In this document: piece after piece, positions 46,868-58,748 of the stretch
Layout of the letters: every line of letters starts with the position of its first letter
Position numbering within the stretch: the first letter of the stretch is position 1
Source of the DNA: Acanthochlamys bracteata
Lineage: Eukaryota; Streptophyta; Magnoliopsida; Pandanales; Velloziaceae
Length of the DNA stretch: 64,000 nt
Assembly (NCBI GenBank): GCA_019914995.1
Contig: CM034141.1
Span: forward strand, 1,860,001 to 1,924,000
Direction: 5' to 3'
Notes under the pieces: generated by a model
The model's input: the letters and a program-made list of their open reading frames with translations, nothing else
What the model was told of the DNA's origin: nothing
Database searches by the model: none
Made by a program: the position numbers and the translations under genes

Positions 46868-48369
46868 AATAGAAGCGAAAGAGTAGACTCCGGGTTGTTC
46901 TGGGTTTGTTTCGCTATTGCAAAGAAAAGTACAACTGTGGACTGGAAACGTTTTCACTACGTATCCTGTACTCCATGTTTAGGAAAAGGGGATATTTCAG
47001 AGTGTTATAATAAATTAAAAAAAAATTCTAAAATAAATTTTTTAAACAAAGGACCTAAATTTTGTGATACAAAAAATAAAATTTTGTATATAAAAAGTTA
47101 TATGATATATAATTTTTTACTAGTTTTAATTTTTTTTAAAATAAAAATTTTATTGAAAACTACAAGTGTTTTTTTAAGTTCAAAGTACTCCAAACATAAG
47201 AAGATAAAATTTTATTTTATCTTTTTTTTTATTATTTTACCTGAGACACTCAAATTTGTATTTGTAAATTGTAATGCAACTCAATAAATTTTAAAAATGG
47301 ATACAAACAATGAAGTATTTCTTCTTGAAAATTGCATCTAGATCATAGACAAGGAATTCAAAGTGCCAAAGAATGCGATAGATCGATAAAATTTTAAATT
47401 GTTTTGATAAAATTGTCAAATATTATTGAAAAACTTGGCAAATGTAAACCATTTACAGACGTACAAAAGATTATTAGTTGCCGTTTCGCGTCGCGAGTGC
47501 TTTTAAAATTTTCAAGCTCACAAAAATTACATTGTTATAAATTTATTTTTAACTTAAAAATATAAATATAAACAGAGCTTGAGTTATTTTTGTGACTGTT
47601 AACTAATAAATTTAGATAGTGTTTCTTAAGAAGTTGATTAATAAAATTTGATATAAGAATTATTAAATTTAACGGAAAACCTCTAGTGAAATCAAAACCA
47701 CACTATTACGATTTTATCTAGAAAAGTAATAAATAATAGTAACAAAAAGAATAAATAATAAATAATATTCAACTAAAGATGAGATTAATAATTATATATT
47801 TATTTTTATATTGTTTGAATATAATTATAAGAATAATAAAAAATCAATAGTTATTTTTATTTGATAATTAATGAGTAAATAAGAATAATTTGTATAAGAG
47901 TTTGAAATTTTTATTTTTTGGTTAACCAAGCAGATTTTTATACGAAACTAAACTACCTGCTTTACTTGAAATATAAGACAAAATATCTGATTTAGAGAGC
48001 TTAACCAACTCCATTCACATGCTATTGCTCTCTGCAGATAAATCCGAATAGCAAAAATGAATTATATACTGATGAAAAGGCTACAAGGACGAATGCCTGG
48101 AACACAGAACATGCACACAAGAAAGTTGATATATGGCAAATAGCAAAGCAAACATGGGAGAAATTTCAGAAGGCTTCATGAATCCATAACGTGAACCGTA
48201 TAATCACCTCGTACACCAGAAAGAAAGAACTCTATACTATAGGCTGAAACTAATCAATGACTAAACCATATTCAATAACCAGTCGTTACAAGATAAGTGG
48301 AACCAGAAATTTTGAATGCTGCAGACTTTTTTCTGGAGTAGCTCATTATCTCCATAAACTAAAATCAGC
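46868..48369. other. AT-rich intergenic DNA
   Basis: No coding signal. Segment about 46995-47195 has a MITE-like AT-rich core, with TCAGAGTGTTATAATAA at one end and CAAAGTACTCCAAACAT at the other, but the ends are not convincingly inverted. The right end is ordinary spacer. Confidence 0.35.
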
Positions 48370-48629
48370 ATATACAAGTAAGAAAATATTTGAAAATAAT
48401 TTTAAAAAGTAATTTTTTAAAACGGAATATATTTTTATTATATTTCGATCAACGAGTTTTATTTTTTTATATATAAAAAAATAATAAAAATAAGCAATTT
48501 ATTACGTAAAATGTTTTTAAATTTTTTAAAATTTAAATAAATTCATTGAAATATTATAAAAAAATTTTAAAAAGTGAAAAAAAAAGGTTCAAAAGAAACT
48601 TTTAATTAACGCACCGCCAAACACATCCT
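48370..48629. repeat. Diverged MITE copy, GTTTGG-ended family
   Basis: Internal TAATAAAAATAAGCAATTTA and ATTACGTAAAATGTTTTTAA match the family core, and the right end reads ACGCACCGCCAAACACATCC, the inverted GTTTGG terminus. The left end is diverged. Placed 100 bp before the LTR element. Confidence 0.55.
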
Positions 48630-48729
48630 ACCTTCTTCACTACAGCTTGGCTTTATCAATTGGCCATTTTTGGATTTATCTTAATTTTCTTAACCCTATA
48701 TGTCAATTTATCTGAGAGTTGGTCGTAGG

Positions 48730-48908
48730 TGTTAGATAATGTAAAATTATATTTATATAAAAAGCATATGTGTAATGTCTTGTAAGATTATAAATAGCCT
48801 AAAAATTCAATGAAATACAATTTTTTGCTCGTTTTTTACAGTTTTGTTTAGTTTACGGCAAAGGGTGACCACTCTGGCGGCATCGCCACCGGAGGTCCTC
48901 CTTTTAGT
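48730..48908 (+). repeat. 5' LTR, truncated at its 3' end
   Basis: Shares with the 3' LTR the stretch GTGTAATGTCTTGTAAG, TTATAAATA-CCTAAAAA, TGAAATACAAT-TTTTGC and CAGTTTTGTTTAGTTTAC. It stops after CCTTTTAGT and lacks the TTCTTTTATGCTTTCACA end and any PBS. It passes straight into the inverted internal domain. Confidence 0.8.
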
Positions 48909-49587
48909 CATAATGACTCTTTGCAACGTTTCGTTGAACACCTTGCCTACATTTTCAACTAATCATAAATAACACAAAAAATGACAACAAAAAAGTTACC
49001 ACCAACAACAACTAGATCCCACACCAATGACTCCCACCAATGTCTCCATCATTCCGACTCCACCACGAACACAAAAGATCTACTGTTCTCATCTATGTCC
49101 AACAAACTAAACTAAACAACTAATCTTCCTCCATTCTCAATCTCATTCTCTCCCACTTTCCACATTCCAACAGCAATAACAACATTAACAACACTAAATT
49201 TTAGCAGAAAACCACCGTTGCCTCCTCTACCAACACAACACGAACAACACCAACAAGTACTATCAGCAGCCAACAATAAATTCAGCTTTTATTTTTTTTA
49301 ATAACATTGACAAACAAGATTAGAAAGACGATCTAAACTGAAACTTGATCAAGTAGTGAGATCCAACGAAATAACAAATCTAGCAAGAGAGAAGTGTCCA
49401 GCATAGAGAAAAAGTTGAAAAGATCTAATGACAAGGAGATGCGGCTGCGACGAAAAGAGGCACGGGGGTGGAGACAACAATAACCATAAAGACAACGACA
49501 TCAACAAGAGCAATAACAATAAGAAAACTCGACGGATATGTGTTAGACGGCGAAAGAAGACGATTGGAGACCAAACGACTAATTCGT
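48909..49587 (-). repeat. Inverted copy of the LTR element's internal domain (left arm)
   Basis: The reverse complement aligns with about 49715-50395 over its whole length. Examples: GTTGGAATGTGGAAAGTGGG against GTTGGAATGTGGAAAATGAG, and GCAAGGTGTTCAACGAAACG against GCAAGGTGTTCAACAAAATG. Numerous substitutions separate the arms, so the duplication is not recent or involved two different templates. Confidence 0.85.
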
Positions 49588-49589
49588 CG

Positions 49590-49689
49590 ACTTTTTCTGC
49601 AGTTACGTTTAGTTTACCGCAAAGGGCGGTCGCTCTGGCAGCATCGGTTCTTTTTTAGTTTCTTTTATGCTTTCACATGGTATCAGAGC
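49590..49689 (+). repeat. Central partial LTR end plus tRNA primer-binding site
   Basis: CTTTTTCTGCAGTT-CGTTTAG continues through GGCAGCATCGG to TTTTAGTTTCTTTTATGC and TTTCACA (ends 49677), the same as the end of the 3' LTR. TGGTATCAGAGC follows at once, complementary to the 3' end of plant initiator tRNA-Met. This is the functional LTR-PBS junction, but it lies in the middle of the element. Confidence 0.88.
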
Positions 49690-50857
49690 TAGAGTTCGAT
49701 CTAATGTTCTTGCGCTTGGATCTACTTTCGACGAATCAGCTGTCTGATCTCCATTGTCTTCTTTCGCTGCCTGATACAAATTCGTCGAGTTTTCTTATTA
49801 TCATTGATTTTGTTGATGTCGTCTTTATGGTTATTGTTGTCTCCATCGCCGTGCCTCGTTTCTTCAAAGCCGTATCTCGTTGTCGTTGGATCTTTTCAAC
49901 TTCTTCTCTCTGCTGGACACTTCTCTCTTGCTGGATTTGTTATTTCATTAGATTTCACTGCTAGATTAGGTTTAGGTTTCGGTTCTCTTTCTAACCTTAT
50001 TTGTCAATGTTATTAAAAAAAAAATAAAAGCTGAATTTGTTGTTGGTTGCTGATAGTATTTGTTGGTGTATTGTTCGTGTTGTGTTAGTAGAGAAGACAA
50101 CAGTAGTTTTCTGCTGAAATTTAGTGTTGTTAATATTATTGTTGCTGTTGGAATGTGGAAAATGAGAGAGAATGAGATTGAGAATGAAGGAAGATTAATT
50201 GTTTAGTTTGGTTTGTTGGAGATGGATGAGAACAGTTGGTCTTTTGTGTTTGTGGTGGAGTCGGAGGTGGTGAAGACAGGTATTGTTGGTGGTGATTTTT
50301 TTGTTGTTATTGCTGGTATTGTTTGTGGCTAGTTGAAGATGTATGCAAGGTGTTCAACAAAATGTTGCAAAGAGTCATTATAACTAAACTTGTCGTAGAA
50401 GATGGAGGAGAGCCTCGCTGTGCTCTTTCGGCTTTTACTTTTAGCTTTGAGACTATTGGTTCGCGTTTTGGATTGGAGATATCATTATCACCCCCCTTCT
50501 CTTTATCCATGTTGGTTGTCTTTGATTGCTAACTCTGCAACTCCAAATTTACTACTGCTTTAGATATATATTTGGGTTCTCTTCTATGCCTCAAAAAGGG
50601 GATTCGTATTTGAATTCCGTAAAAGAATTTGTATTTGGTTTCGAAAATTTTTTTGGGTTCTTTCGTTCCGAAAAAGGAGTTGTATTTGGTTCCGAGAAAA
50701 AATTTGGGTTGCATTTGACTCCTAAAGTAATCTTTGGTATGTTTCTTTTATTAGAATTTCTCTTGAAACAGCTGGTTTTAAAGTGTAATAGAAATAGCAA
50801 ATTATATATTTTTGTTTGTAAACTCTCGATGTTGGACAACGTAAGTTTAAGAGGAAA
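49690..50857 (+). repeat. Forward internal domain (right arm) and polypurine tract
   Basis: About 49715-50395 is the partner of the inverted left arm. Beyond it, to 50857, is unique internal sequence with no gag or pol frames; small ORFs there are Phe/Leu-rich and not recognisable. AAGAGGAAA at 50849-50857 abuts the 3' LTR as a polypurine tract should. Confidence 0.75.
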
Positions 50858-51028
50858 TGTTAAGATATGTAAAATATTATTATTATAAGGAGTATAAGTG
50901 TAATGTCTTGTAAGGTTATAAATAACCTAAAAACCTAATCAAATACAATCTTTTGCCCTTTTTCTGCAGTTTTGTTTAGTTTACTGGAAGGGCCGGCCCT
51001 TCCTTTTAGTTTCTTTTATGCTTTCACA
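50858..51028 (+). repeat. 3' LTR, 171 bp, complete TG...CA
   Basis: Begins TGTTAAGATATGTAAAAT, ends TTTTATGCTTTCACA. A TATA-like TTATAAATAACC lies near the middle and the LTR length suits a TRIM or other small non-autonomous copia-type element. Confidence 0.85.
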
Positions 51029-51033
51029 GTGGG

Positions 51034-52652
51034 TTCAAAGAACAATCATAGGATTGGAAAACCTTTCACGGTTCAGTAGTGCCTGTTCTCTACCGTGGTA
51101 ATTATAATTAGTGAGTGCTTATGTATGCTAAGCCGTTGTGAAAATAGTATGTTCTACATATGCATGCAGTTGTTGATTACACGTTGTAAATATAGCCAGC
51201 ATCATAATACAAGCTTTTTTCCAAAAAAAAAAAAAAGAAATAAAAAGAAAAGAAGAGAGAGCACGAGATTAATATAAAGTTACGCATTTGCAGTAATTGA
51301 GTTTCTACGGAGCATTGAGAAGCAGGAGACCTAACGCATGTTTGGTAGATTTTGTTGAAAACAGATTACAGATTTTGAATTCTATATAAAATTAGAAAAG
51401 ACATTTGGTTCAGTTTGTTTTACTGATTCTCTAATATTAAATTATATACCTTAACTGAAAAACGTTTGGTAATATTTCTGCTAATAATTCTAACTTATGA
51501 GAATCAGAAAAATATTAGAATCTAAAAGTTAGCAGACCCAAGTTAATTTCTGAGTTTTATGTTAATTTTGTATTTAGATTCTTAATAGCTATGGCAGAAA
51601 GGCTAAAGTAAAGAAAGCTACATTGTTTCATATATACAGGATATATGATATTTGGGTTTAAAAGTGCCAAAGCACATTGAATGGTAGGTGCAAGAAGTAA
51701 CGTGAATTTCCAATCTACAAACTAAAAGTGATTTAAGAGATCGATGATGAGACTAGAATTAACTATAAAGAGCTGACCTTTTCATGAAGCTCATGCCTAC
51801 TGTTACACCCTGGCTATGAACAAAGCTCTCATTACTATAATTACCCGACCATTCCCAGCTCCGTCTCTTCTCTGAATCTCTAGCTACTCAAATACTCCAT
51901 CTTTCCTCAATACGATCTCAATGTGTTTGATGATGCAAGAGGATCGTTGCTTCGAATAAACCCAAACTAATAAATTAAGAGAACCCATTGGCACCAATTG
52001 CATGCAAACTCCGCTGTCAATTTCACAATTTGGAATAAATAAACAATTAAGTCTAAGTTTTTATATAGCAGATAGATGTCTTCCCTAACTCAGAAGCTCT
52101 ACATGCATGACTTTGAAGGCATATCTGGAATTGCTTATCAATTACAATAAATTTTTTTTCAACTTAAAAAATTTATGCACTATTTTTTAAAAAATTTAAA
52201 AAATATAGATAAAATATAAGTTATAAATTATTATATATATAATTTTTTTTTAAATATTTATAAAATAATATACCTAAATTTTTTTATAAAAAAAAAACAG
52301 TTTTTCAATATGCACTCTCTCAAACATCCCCTGAATTATTTCGCTCCGTTGAAAATTCAAGTGATTAGCTGTCCTATTCGAAGAACACTGGATTCTTTTC
52401 GATCTATTCGCCAAGTCAATGTAACTAAGCATTATTTCTTCATGTGAAGACCTATTTAATATTCCAAGACTAAAGAAAAGCTGGGGAAGTTGCTGCTTAA
52501 TAATGCCAAGAAGTGACATGAAAGTCAATGTCATTATTTGCCGTGTAAGGTATATATATTGGAAAATTCGAAGGCTTTTTCTGTTTTGGAGATAAGTAAG
52601 CTACAACGTGCAACTCAGTTGTAGTAACTCGTTATTACGCAGAGTCCCCAAC
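51034..52652. other. Upstream region of the ankyrin gene with a MITE-like insertion
   Basis: No gene seen. About 52129-52333 has ends GGAATTGCTTATCAATTAC and CACTCTCTCAAACATCCCC with an AT-rich core, a diverged copy of the GTTTGG-ended MITE family. A poly-A tract of 13 near 51223-51235 and AG-rich DNA follow. The ankyrin gene's promoter should lie at 52350-52600; ATATATATTGG near 52550 is a possible TATA region. Confidence 0.45.
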
Positions 52653-54203
52653 ATGGAGGACAGACTTAAGGAAGCTTCATACTCCGGCGATGTCCTGGAA
52701 CTTAACAAGCTACTCCAAGAAGACAGGCTTCTATTACATAGATCCGCAGAGCTTGATCATGCCACTGATAGTCCTTTACACATCTCAGCAGCACTTGGCC
52801 ATGCAGATTTTACTCGAGAAATTCTCGTCCACAACCCTGAGCTAGCACGGAAATTAGGCACCGGAGGACTTTCCCCTCTCCACCTTGCTTCGGCTAATGG
52901 CAACTTACAAGTAGTGAAGGAGTTGTTATTGCACGAGTTAGGTAGTGAGCTATGTTTTTTGCTTGACAAGAAGGGATTTCTGCCTATTCATTACGCAGCA
53001 ATCCAAGGTCAAATTGAAGTCTTGAAAGAGCTTGCAGACACAAATCCAAACACCATAAAAGTTGTCACCTGTGGAAATGAGAGCACGCTGCACCTAGCTG
53101 TTCGGTCAAGCTGTGTTGAAGTGGTCCGGCTACTGCTTGAGAGGATGGGTGATGATGATGAGTTCCTCAACTTAAAGGATTCTAGGGGCAACACAGCGCT
53201 GCATCTCGCCATGGCTAGTAGGCAACTCCATGTAAGTATACATACATGTGGCAAGAATGTTTTTAATTATGTTTTTCAATAGAACTTAGTTACAAATTGA
53301 AGGAATTTTCCATGGGTTACTCTGTTTTTACAGACAGTCAAGTTGCTATTGAGCAAGGGCAGAGATGTTGAATATGTGAACACAGAGAACAACAACGGTT
53401 TGACACCATTGGATGTACTGCTAGAAACGTCAATGGAGTCCGGCGACTTGATATTAGGGGAGTTGATCCGAACTGCTGGCGGGAAGACAAAGAATGAATT
53501 GAGGTCAGTAACAGAGCCAGTAGTTATAACTAATTTTCAAGGGATAACTTCTTCAGAACAAATTACTTCTGACCGTAGAAATGCAAACTCTAAGTCAGGA
53601 TCAGAGGATAATGATACGCCTAGTCCGGAAGTACTAATGGTAGTGGCGACACTTATTGCAACCATTACCTTTCAGGCAGGTCTAAATCCACCAGGCGGAT
53701 TTGAACAATCAGACAGCAACAAGGGTGAAGTTTCGCCTAGTTATGAAGGCTCGAAACCAGGCCAAGCAGTTTTGGGTTATGCACTAACCCGTTTTCTTAT
53801 ATTCGACATCGTTGGCCTATTTGCATCACTTAGTATAATCCTGTTGTTTACCTGTTTCATCCCTCGAGAGAAGAAAATGTTCACGAGAGTACTAACATGG
53901 GTCATGTGGTTAGCTGTCTTCTCAACTGCACTGGCTTTCACCGCAGGAACCTTTCAGATCTTCCCAGACAAAACGTATCCTAAAGTCCTTTATATAGGTT
54001 GGGACTTGGTTTCAGGGTTGTTCGTTTTGTGGATTTCCATCCGGTTCATCAAACGCTTGTTGCAGACTATTAAGCAGAGAAGAATTCAAGGTGGAAGTGT
54101 TCTTACAAAGACCATTTGTTGTATTGTTATCAAAAGAACAATCTCGGGATTGATGGCTGTTGGCTTAGTTTTCTCAGTGTTTTATGTTCTTTACAGTATT
54201 TAA
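52653..54203 (+). CDS. Ankyrin-repeat membrane protein with PGG domain (ITN1/ACD6-like)
   Basis: Two exons (52653-53231, 53334-54203) encode 482 residues. Five or six ankyrin repeats span residues about 1-250, with clear cores DSPLHISAALGHADFTREIL, LSPLHLASANGNLQVVKELL, FLPIHYAAIQGQIEVLKEL, ESTLHLAVRSSCVEVVRLLL and NTALHLAMASRQL. The PGG domain follows: VVATLIATITFQAGLNPPGG. Four hydrophobic segments (IFDIVGLFASLSIILLFT, MWLAVFSTALAFTAGTF, DLVSGLFVLWISI, GLMAVGLVFSVFYVLYSI) would anchor it in a membrane with the ankyrin part cytosolic. Relatives in Arabidopsis (ITN1, ACD6, BDA1) act in salt stress or immunity; this member's role is inferred only. ATG 52653 has context AACATGG. The frame is intact. 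Confidence 0.93.
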
Positions 54204-54529
54204 GTAAGAATAAGCACAACTCGATGGATGTGCTTTAACCGATTGTTACTACTTTCATTATAGCCTCGACTGCACTTAACTTATTTTTGCTCTGTACCGT
54301 TTCTATTTGTAAAAGGTTAAATTACATTTAAGGCTCGCAATTCTTGTCTGCAATTTAATTTTCTCCTTTAAACTTCTTGTAGTTTTGTTTCGACAACGGA
54401 AGGTTTTCCGTTAAATCTACTTCATAATGTTCATATAAGAAATTATTAATCAACTTTTTAAGTAATACTATCTATATTTATTAGTTAATAGTTACTTAAT
54501 AACTAAACTCTAGCTGAACCTATCCTTCT
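54204..54529. other. 3' flank of the ankyrin gene
   Basis: Short non-coding spacer before the GC-richer leader of the next gene. No repeats or RNA genes noticed. Confidence 0.4.
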
Positions 54530-56164
54530 ATGCCGCGCGATCTCCATCGGCAATCTCCTTCTCTTCTTTCGTCCCCTCTCCCTCTTCTCCTGCTGTTGCT
54601 GCCTCTACTTCTGCTGCGCATGGGAATTGAATTTCACGATCTCGCCCGAGCGCGTCCGCAACCCTAGATCGCCGCTGATCATCCTGTCGGAAATACGACC
54701 GCGACTAGCCATTGCAATTCTTTACTCTGTTGCTTGATCATTGCTGTCGTTGCTTGCTATTCCATCGTATATCTTCTTCACGCTGCGTTCGTGCCGCCGT
54801 CACTCCCCGCAAGCACACGATCGCCGCCGCGAGTCATCTCCGCTTCTGTTCATTGCTGCTGCTTCTTCGTCATTGCCTGTTTTACCTTCTCCGGTCGATA
54901 CGATTCCAGCCGGCGCCCTAATTCGACGGAATCCAGAGGACAGGTGGGCCCCCCACATCACAGGTTAGTTGCAGTGCTTGCTTCATATCTTTCGAACTTG
55001 CTATTGAACCATCTATGAAACCCTTCCATCATAGGTGTTCTCTCGATCGGTGATTGAAAGGTTCATGGTTACTGTACGAATCCGGTTTTTGGATCCTATC
55101 ATCTCTTTGCCTTGGTAAGCCTTCTAAACTCGCTAGCCCTAGCATTAGATAAGTGTTATGAATGTTATTAATTCTGTTTACGAGTTTGTTAATGCATGAA
55201 TTAAATGAACCTTGGATTTGGATGCGCCTTAGACGGGATAGGTAAAGAGTATGGTTTTTCTTTCCAGAAGATATTTATGCTTCAAATGCATAAAGGTCTT
55301 GGGAATTTTGAGGAAAGGAGATACTTGGTATACTTAGAAATTTTGTATATCTTTCTCAATGTACTCTAGAAATTTCATATATATTTCTATAAATGTATTA
55401 GAGATAGGGTACTGTAATGATAGAAACTCTAAGCTAGGAAAAGTTTGAAAGCCTGCTTATCTTGTTATTTATTCGATGTCGTAACCCATAAGGCAACTTG
55501 TTTGTAATATATTCATTTATTCTTGCATTTGTATCCTTTCGACAAATCTTTTTTGGCCATATCCATGTGTAAGTAAGTTAGGCAATTATCACTTGGTATG
55601 TTGGTTGAAATCCTATTTGTGTCTGTCACCTAGTATTTGCAGCTTCATTCCATAATATGACATTATCTGAACAAAGGGAGTATGGTGATCAGAGTTTTAT
55701 AAATCGTGCTAGGATACTGAATTCACCAAAATTTGGGCATGCTTTGGACTTCCATGTGACATAGGACATATTTGTATTGGCACCACAATATTGAGCTTTT
55801 GCTGCTTGAACCTGCATTTTCTTCTAATCAAAATCTCTCCACCCTTATGTTATTCTCCATTAGAGCAGGATGGTTCATTCAATTCCTCTGCAATAGATGA
55901 TGCTATCGAAGTGGATAGTGTACATTTTCTTTCCCATTTCTCTCTCCTTCTTTCTCCACTCGTTTAAGTCTTTTCTTTCTTCTACCTCGTGTTTATGTGA
56001 GACTTGTATTGGCAAACATTGTTCTTGTCAACATGTTTTATGTATCAGCAGATGCTGTTCCTCATTGCTTTCCATACTTGAACATTGAACTTATTTTGCT
56101 TGCTACTTCATGCTTGTTAAATTCTGTCTCCTTTTGATTTTAAGGTTTTAGTTTGAAAGGTTAG
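54530..56164 (+). other. Probable 5' leader and introns of the following gene
   Basis: 54530-54960 is pyrimidine-rich and GC-richer than its surroundings (CTCCTGCTGTTGCTGCCTC, CGCCGCTGATCATCCTGTC), as in plant leaders, and is followed by a GT donor-like CAGGTTAGTTG. Short ORFs here are Leu/Ser repeats and end early. N-terminal coding exons may lie here but could not be fixed. Confidence 0.4.
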
Positions 56165-58748
56165 TGAACAAGGATCAAGAACCAGAAACCTGCTCCTGTT
56201 GCAACTTCGAAAATCAACTGCAACAGAGTATGTTTCCTGTGTATCAATGTTTCCTCTATTGTCTTTGATGTTATCTAAATCATCTTTCCTCAACCACTTT
56301 TTGACAAAATGTTACTTAATTAAAAAGGTTCTGTGAAGGATCTGTTATGGCTACTCAACCGTCTATCTTTGTTCAAAATGAAAATTTGCCAATCCATTGA
56401 GGTATTTGCTATCTCTCTAGTTTTACCATAAGATAAATGATGTGACTCTATCGAATTTGACAATTATCTTGAGCCCTTGGAATTCAGGAAAAGGTGTTGA
56501 TGGCGTAAAAGTGCCAAAGCGTGAAAAGACTGGAAAGCAAGAAAGGAAAGCTTTGAGGGATCTCTCTAAGGTTGATAAGCCTCCAGTTTCAGGAGCATCT
56601 AGGGGTGCTTCTAAAGAGAAGCCCACTGTACGTGACCGTAGTAGCAACAAGAATGCTCCCAAAACTAGTTTTCTTACAGAGGAAGAACTAGAGAAGCACC
56701 GAGAATGGGCTAAAGAGGGAATTGAGGGAACACAGTTTACGATAAATAATCAGGAAAAACTACAGAAGGAACAACAAGAGCAACGTATTGCAACTGCTTT
56801 CTTTTGTAGAAAAGTGCTGCATATTTCCTTTGAAGTTGTGGGTTTTGCTTTTAATTTATAATTTTAATTTAATTAAAATTTTTTGTGTTAGGTATTAGAA
56901 AGAAAGTAGGAAAGGCATTGGCTGGGATCCGCGCATGGGAAGATGAATTTAATGCTCGTGGAGTAATATCAGTAGGTATGTGATTTACAACATTAAAGAT
57001 GCTTAATCCCAGCATTTCTGGAATTCATGAATGGAATCTCATACGAACAATGGAATGCATATTTGTTTTATGTAGGCATCAATCTGTTGTTCCCATTATG
57101 ATCGTATCTCATCAAAACAGCTTGCCACACCTTATTCGTCTTGGCTATCATTACTTTTTACTTGCTTGTTTTACTGGACAGTAGCCATTCATATACCATG
57201 TTCTCTGCATTAAATAAAGTTGGTGCTGATTTTCCTTGAGATTTATGATTTAATCATAACTCTTATGTGTGATTATACCCTCTTATCGGATTGCATAGAG
57301 TTTTTAGCCAACCCCACCCAGTGGGCTAAGTCTTATCGGATAGAGTTTGTGCAAATAAAGATGAATACCCTGTTTGAAGGGCTAAACATGATAGTGGATG
57401 TATTAACTTTAAGGAGGCTAGGCAAATGGTCCATCTATTTGTTGAGAGTATATTTTTCGCAATGAAAGATGTGCTTCCAATTTGAAATTTTGAATATGAC
57501 CTTGAAAGTGGGATTACTGATAGGCACCTACTTGTATTAATCTTATGTCATCAAATTTCTCATGTTGATGAAGATGGTTGACTCTTGGTATAGCAGAGGT
57601 AGGCACGTGTTCTCTGAGGCGCTTTATTCTTTGCCTTCTAAGATGGATATGATGGTTATATATATGTGAAAGTTTTGAATGAGCTACATGATATTGCACA
57701 TTTGGTGGCATTCATGCAGAAGCAGTGGCAAGTGATTGATGTTCGGTTATGCAACTAGGTTGAAGTGTTCTGAAAAAATGAAGACAAGTCTAGTTCAGCA
57801 TGCTTTATAATGAAGCAACTAAAAAATGTTTTAGTAATAAGAACCAGAATTCTGGTTAGATTGTAAGTTGAACAGAATACTGTGGAAAATATAATAAGTA
57901 CTGATACATCTCAGCAGCAAAACAGGCTGGATGGATTTCTCTTCCCCAGTGACTCACTTCTACATAGCAAGTTACTGTAGCATCAGTGAATATCCATCTG
58001 CGCTGGTTATGATAGGCAAATTTGTGGAGGTATTAGTTTGTAGGTGAGGGGAGATATGAAATCTGAAAGAGTGTGGTGCAAAGGTGTATTCTGTAGTGTA
58101 TGTTGATGTTTGGGGATTGAAAACTCCTCTACTTTTCATGTGATATGTTCAAGCTAATCATTGTTGTTGGTAGATAAATCATCAGCGCTTCATGAATTAT
58201 TCATGCAATAAGACCTTGTTGCTCAATGTAAGGTTGTTATGATGCATTGAAGTTCAGGCAAGAATAAAACTTTTGAAGCTTATACTTGAGAAGATTCAAA
58301 GTATGGGAGACATATCTTGGAATATGATGTGTGGGGATGGTTGGGGAATCAAAAGAAAGTATTTCTAGTTATTATACTTAAGCTGTTCTTTTTCTAGTTC
58401 TTGAGCATCATAGGTAGTAGTCGTAATGTATTACCTTGATCTTTGGCTTGATAGTGGTTATTGATTGCATTTGTTAAGGGGTTTGCTGATGACACCGATG
58501 ACATTACGGAGATGGAGTTGGTGCCAGAGATGGATCTTCCTGTTAGGGACATAAAAGGACAAGATTTTGGTAGTATGCTACTGGTTTAAAACTAATGTAA
58601 ATTCATTTCCTTTTCCTGCTTATATATTTGGCTCATTATCTGCTTGTTACTTCCAGGTATTGATAAACTTGATATGATGGTTGAGCTGGATGAGTTCCGT
58701 TTCCTCGACTATGAAATTGAGCTGAGACTGAAAGAGGAATTTATTTGA
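56165..58748 (+). CDS. Unrecognised plant protein, C-terminal exons
   Basis: Function unknown. Supported exons: 56488-56784, 56892-56971, 58479-58569 and 58657-58748, in consistent phase with GT/AG borders. A preceding exon about 56165-56227 ends CAACAGA and joins in phase, but its frame is less certain and the initiator ATG was not located. The protein is basic then acidic: KVPKREKTGKQERKALRDLS, SFLTEEELEKHREWAKEGIE, RIRKKVGKALAGIRAWEDEF, DDTDDITEMELVPEMDLPV and KLDMMVELDEFRFLDYEIEL. The middle looks like a helical, charged segment and the end an acidic tail. No enzyme, zinc-finger or kinase motif is seen. The long intron (56972-58478) holds no gene. Confidence 0.6.

Larger units (their letters stand above)
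48730..51028 (+). mobile_element. Non-autonomous LTR retrotransposon with palindromic interior
   Basis: The unit starts TGTTAGATAATG and ends GCTTTCACA, giving TG...CA borders, with 5-bp flanks GTAGG (48725-48729) and GTGGG (51029-51033) that match at four of five positions. Order: 5' LTR lacking its last bases (48730-48908), an inverted copy of the internal domain (48909 to about 49587), the end of a second LTR (49590-49677), PBS TGGTATCAGAGC (49678-49689), the internal domain in forward orientation, PPT and 3' LTR (50858-51028). The PBS matches that used by many plant copia elements (initiator tRNA-Met). No gag or pol is encoded. Confidence 0.82.

Noticed and set aside
49428-49964. ORFs crossing the central LTR end and PBS of the retroelement
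   Set aside because: They span LTR and PBS boundaries and change with the inverted arms; no recognisable protein.
50526-50888. Plus-strand ORF of 120 codons inside the LTR element
   Set aside because: Lies in the non-coding interior and runs into the 3' LTR; Phe/Gly-rich with no gag or pol motif.
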